Below are positions 5,511 to 5,937 of a stretch of 5,937 bases of DNA, in pieces (within the stretch, counting starts at the first letter, position 1; each line of letters begins with the position of its first letter). The stretch is from contig CALKUG010000349.1 of NCBI GenBank assembly GCA_937996765.1, forward strand, positions 1 through 5,937, written 5' to 3'. A model generated the notes under the pieces. That model searched no databases, was not told the origin of the DNA, and worked only from the letters and a program-made list of their open reading frames with translations. This DNA is from an uncultured Ignavibacteria bacterium (GTDB lineage: Bacteria; Bacteroidota; Ignavibacteria; Ignavibacteriales; Ignavibacteriaceae). The translations under genes were made by a program, and so were the position numbers.

Positions 5511-5573
5511 GGTTCGACATTTGTACCATAGGGTTCACAGAATATGAAAGCCTCTGATTATCAGAGGCTTTTT
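5511..5573. repeat. Half copy (r3) of the structured repeat, right arm missing
   Basis: GGTTCGA, 14 variable nt and GGTTCAC (5511-5538), followed by a hairpin, match the left half of r1 and r2 in order and spacing. Downstream, no GTTGTATCC or TCGAACC is found; a T-rich run (5569-5580) takes its place. TGTACCATAGGG (5522-5533) is exactly complementary to 2956-2967 in the right arm of r2, and GGTTCGA (5511-5517) to 2968-2974, leaving only the 4-nt bulge 5518-5521. The metal operon is therefore bracketed by matching inverted arms. A weak TTCGAGTCTAATAAGG at 5629-5644 might be a decayed right end. Confidence 0.75.
5546..5573 (+). terminator. Terminator of the metal operon, inner hairpin of r3
   Basis: AAAGCCTCTGA (5547-5557) pairs with TCAGAGGCTTT (5561-5571) around a TTA loop, followed by TT, G and a further T run to 5579. 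This 11-bp GC-containing stem with a T tract is a good intrinsic terminator for the transcript ending at 5437. Its stem differs from r1 and r2 by pair-preserving changes. Confidence 0.85.
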
Positions 5574-5690
5574 GTTTTTCTTCCTTTTTAGAATTATTAC
5601 AAGCCATTTATTTTCAATATTAATGTGATTCGAGTCTAATAAGGTTGTTGGAGTGTTAGCCCGCCTCGCGCAAACCCGTATTGGCATTAG

Positions 5691-5937
5691 TTATTCTTCT
5701 TCCATCCCAAATCCTTTCCATAATTCTAATTTTCCTGTTTTTCTGTCGTAAAAAATTTCAAAGGGGATTTCTATTTTATGTTTCGGCAAGTCAATGTAAG
5801 AGATTTTGAATGGCTTCAATACATTTTTAATTGCTCTCATACATTTTCTGTCATCTGTCATATTCCACCACCAGTCATCAATTTTTTCTCTAAATCTTTC
5901 TCCTTCCCAGTCCACCCAAACCTTTTTTAATTTTCCT
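5691..5937 (-). CDS. Unrecognised protein, C-terminal part only; 5' end outside window
   Basis: The minus-strand frame is open from the right edge to TAA at 5691-5693, giving at least 81 residues. Beyond an internal GTG at 5913-5915 it continues upstream as GKLKKVW with no stop, so the true start is probably at or past the edge. The visible part is rich in Trp, Lys and Glu (KIDDWWWNM, about residues 18-26), then KCMRAIKNVLKPFKISYIDL, an EIPFEIFYDRKTGKLELWKG strand-like region and an acidic end (GMEEE). It shows no membrane segment and no motif I can assign. It is the only gene pointing left and converges on the metal operon, so it probably belongs to a separate unit. Its coherent composition supports a real gene. 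Confidence 0.6.
   Translation of the reverse strand, partial: GKLKKVWVDWEGERFREKIDDWWWNMTDDRKCMRAIKNVLKPFKISYIDLPKHKIEIPFEIFYDRKTGKLELWKGFGMEEE

Noticed and set aside
5238..5531. Open frames on both strands over the end of the VOC gene and repeat r3
   Set aside because: They overlap conserved VOC residues or run into the repeat, and have no recognisable domain.
754..5573. CRISPR array
   Set aside because: There are only three repeat copies, separated by kilobases of coding sequence, with no cas genes.

Overview
The window looks like accessory DNA from a member of the Bacteroidota, probably near Sphingobacterium, Pedobacter or Chryseobacterium. The DNA is AT-rich, Shine-Dalgarno sequences are almost absent, and one promoter fits the Bacteroidota TTTG / TAnnTTTG consensus. 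The protein families also fit: an Omp85 protein with a DUF5982-like N-terminus, and a MerC protein with a GDCCVxC tail. This assignment comes from recognising families by eye; no search was run.

Four blocks are separated by copies of one structured repeat. Block A (68-712) holds a DUF5655 protein and a 98-aa membrane protein. It ends in repeat copy r1 (754-842). Block B (881-2798) holds a small secreted or anchored protein ending in RPPIC and a 463-aa Omp85-family outer-membrane protein. It ends in an ordinary terminator (2811-2838) and then repeat copy r2 (2886-2974). Block C (3037-5437) is a four-gene operon for a thiophilic metal, probably mercury: a CadC-like ArsR repressor, a lipoprotein with a CX7C pair, MerC fused to a GDCCVxC domain, and a membrane-VOC (glyoxalase/bleomycin-resistance fold) fusion. 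It ends in a half copy, r3 (5511-5573). Beyond that, an unrecognised gene on the minus strand runs off the right edge (5691-5937).

The block C operon starts at a perfect 14-bp inverted repeat, the likely ArsR operator. A good Bacteroidota promoter overlaps it and would start transcription almost exactly at the ATG. MerC would move the metal ion inward, and the Cys-rich GDCCVxC tail could receive it in the cytoplasm. The lipoprotein may bind metal outside the inner membrane. No mercuric reductase (merA), merP or lyase (merB) is visible.

The most unusual element is the repeat. r1 and r2 are both exactly 89 nt. Each is a long imperfect palindrome (GGTTCGA ... TCGAACC) with a 4-nt one-sided bulge, enclosing a short GC-rich hairpin with a 3-nt loop. 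The arms differ between copies by paired, compensatory changes, so the fold appears to have been maintained. The copies sit at the ends of unrelated transcription units that all point the same way, as in an integron-like cassette array, but they do not fit the attC consensus. The arms flanking block C (2956-2974 and 5511-5533) match each other perfectly apart from the bulge, so this operon may have moved as a unit. No recombinase or transposase lies in the window, so mobility is inferred.
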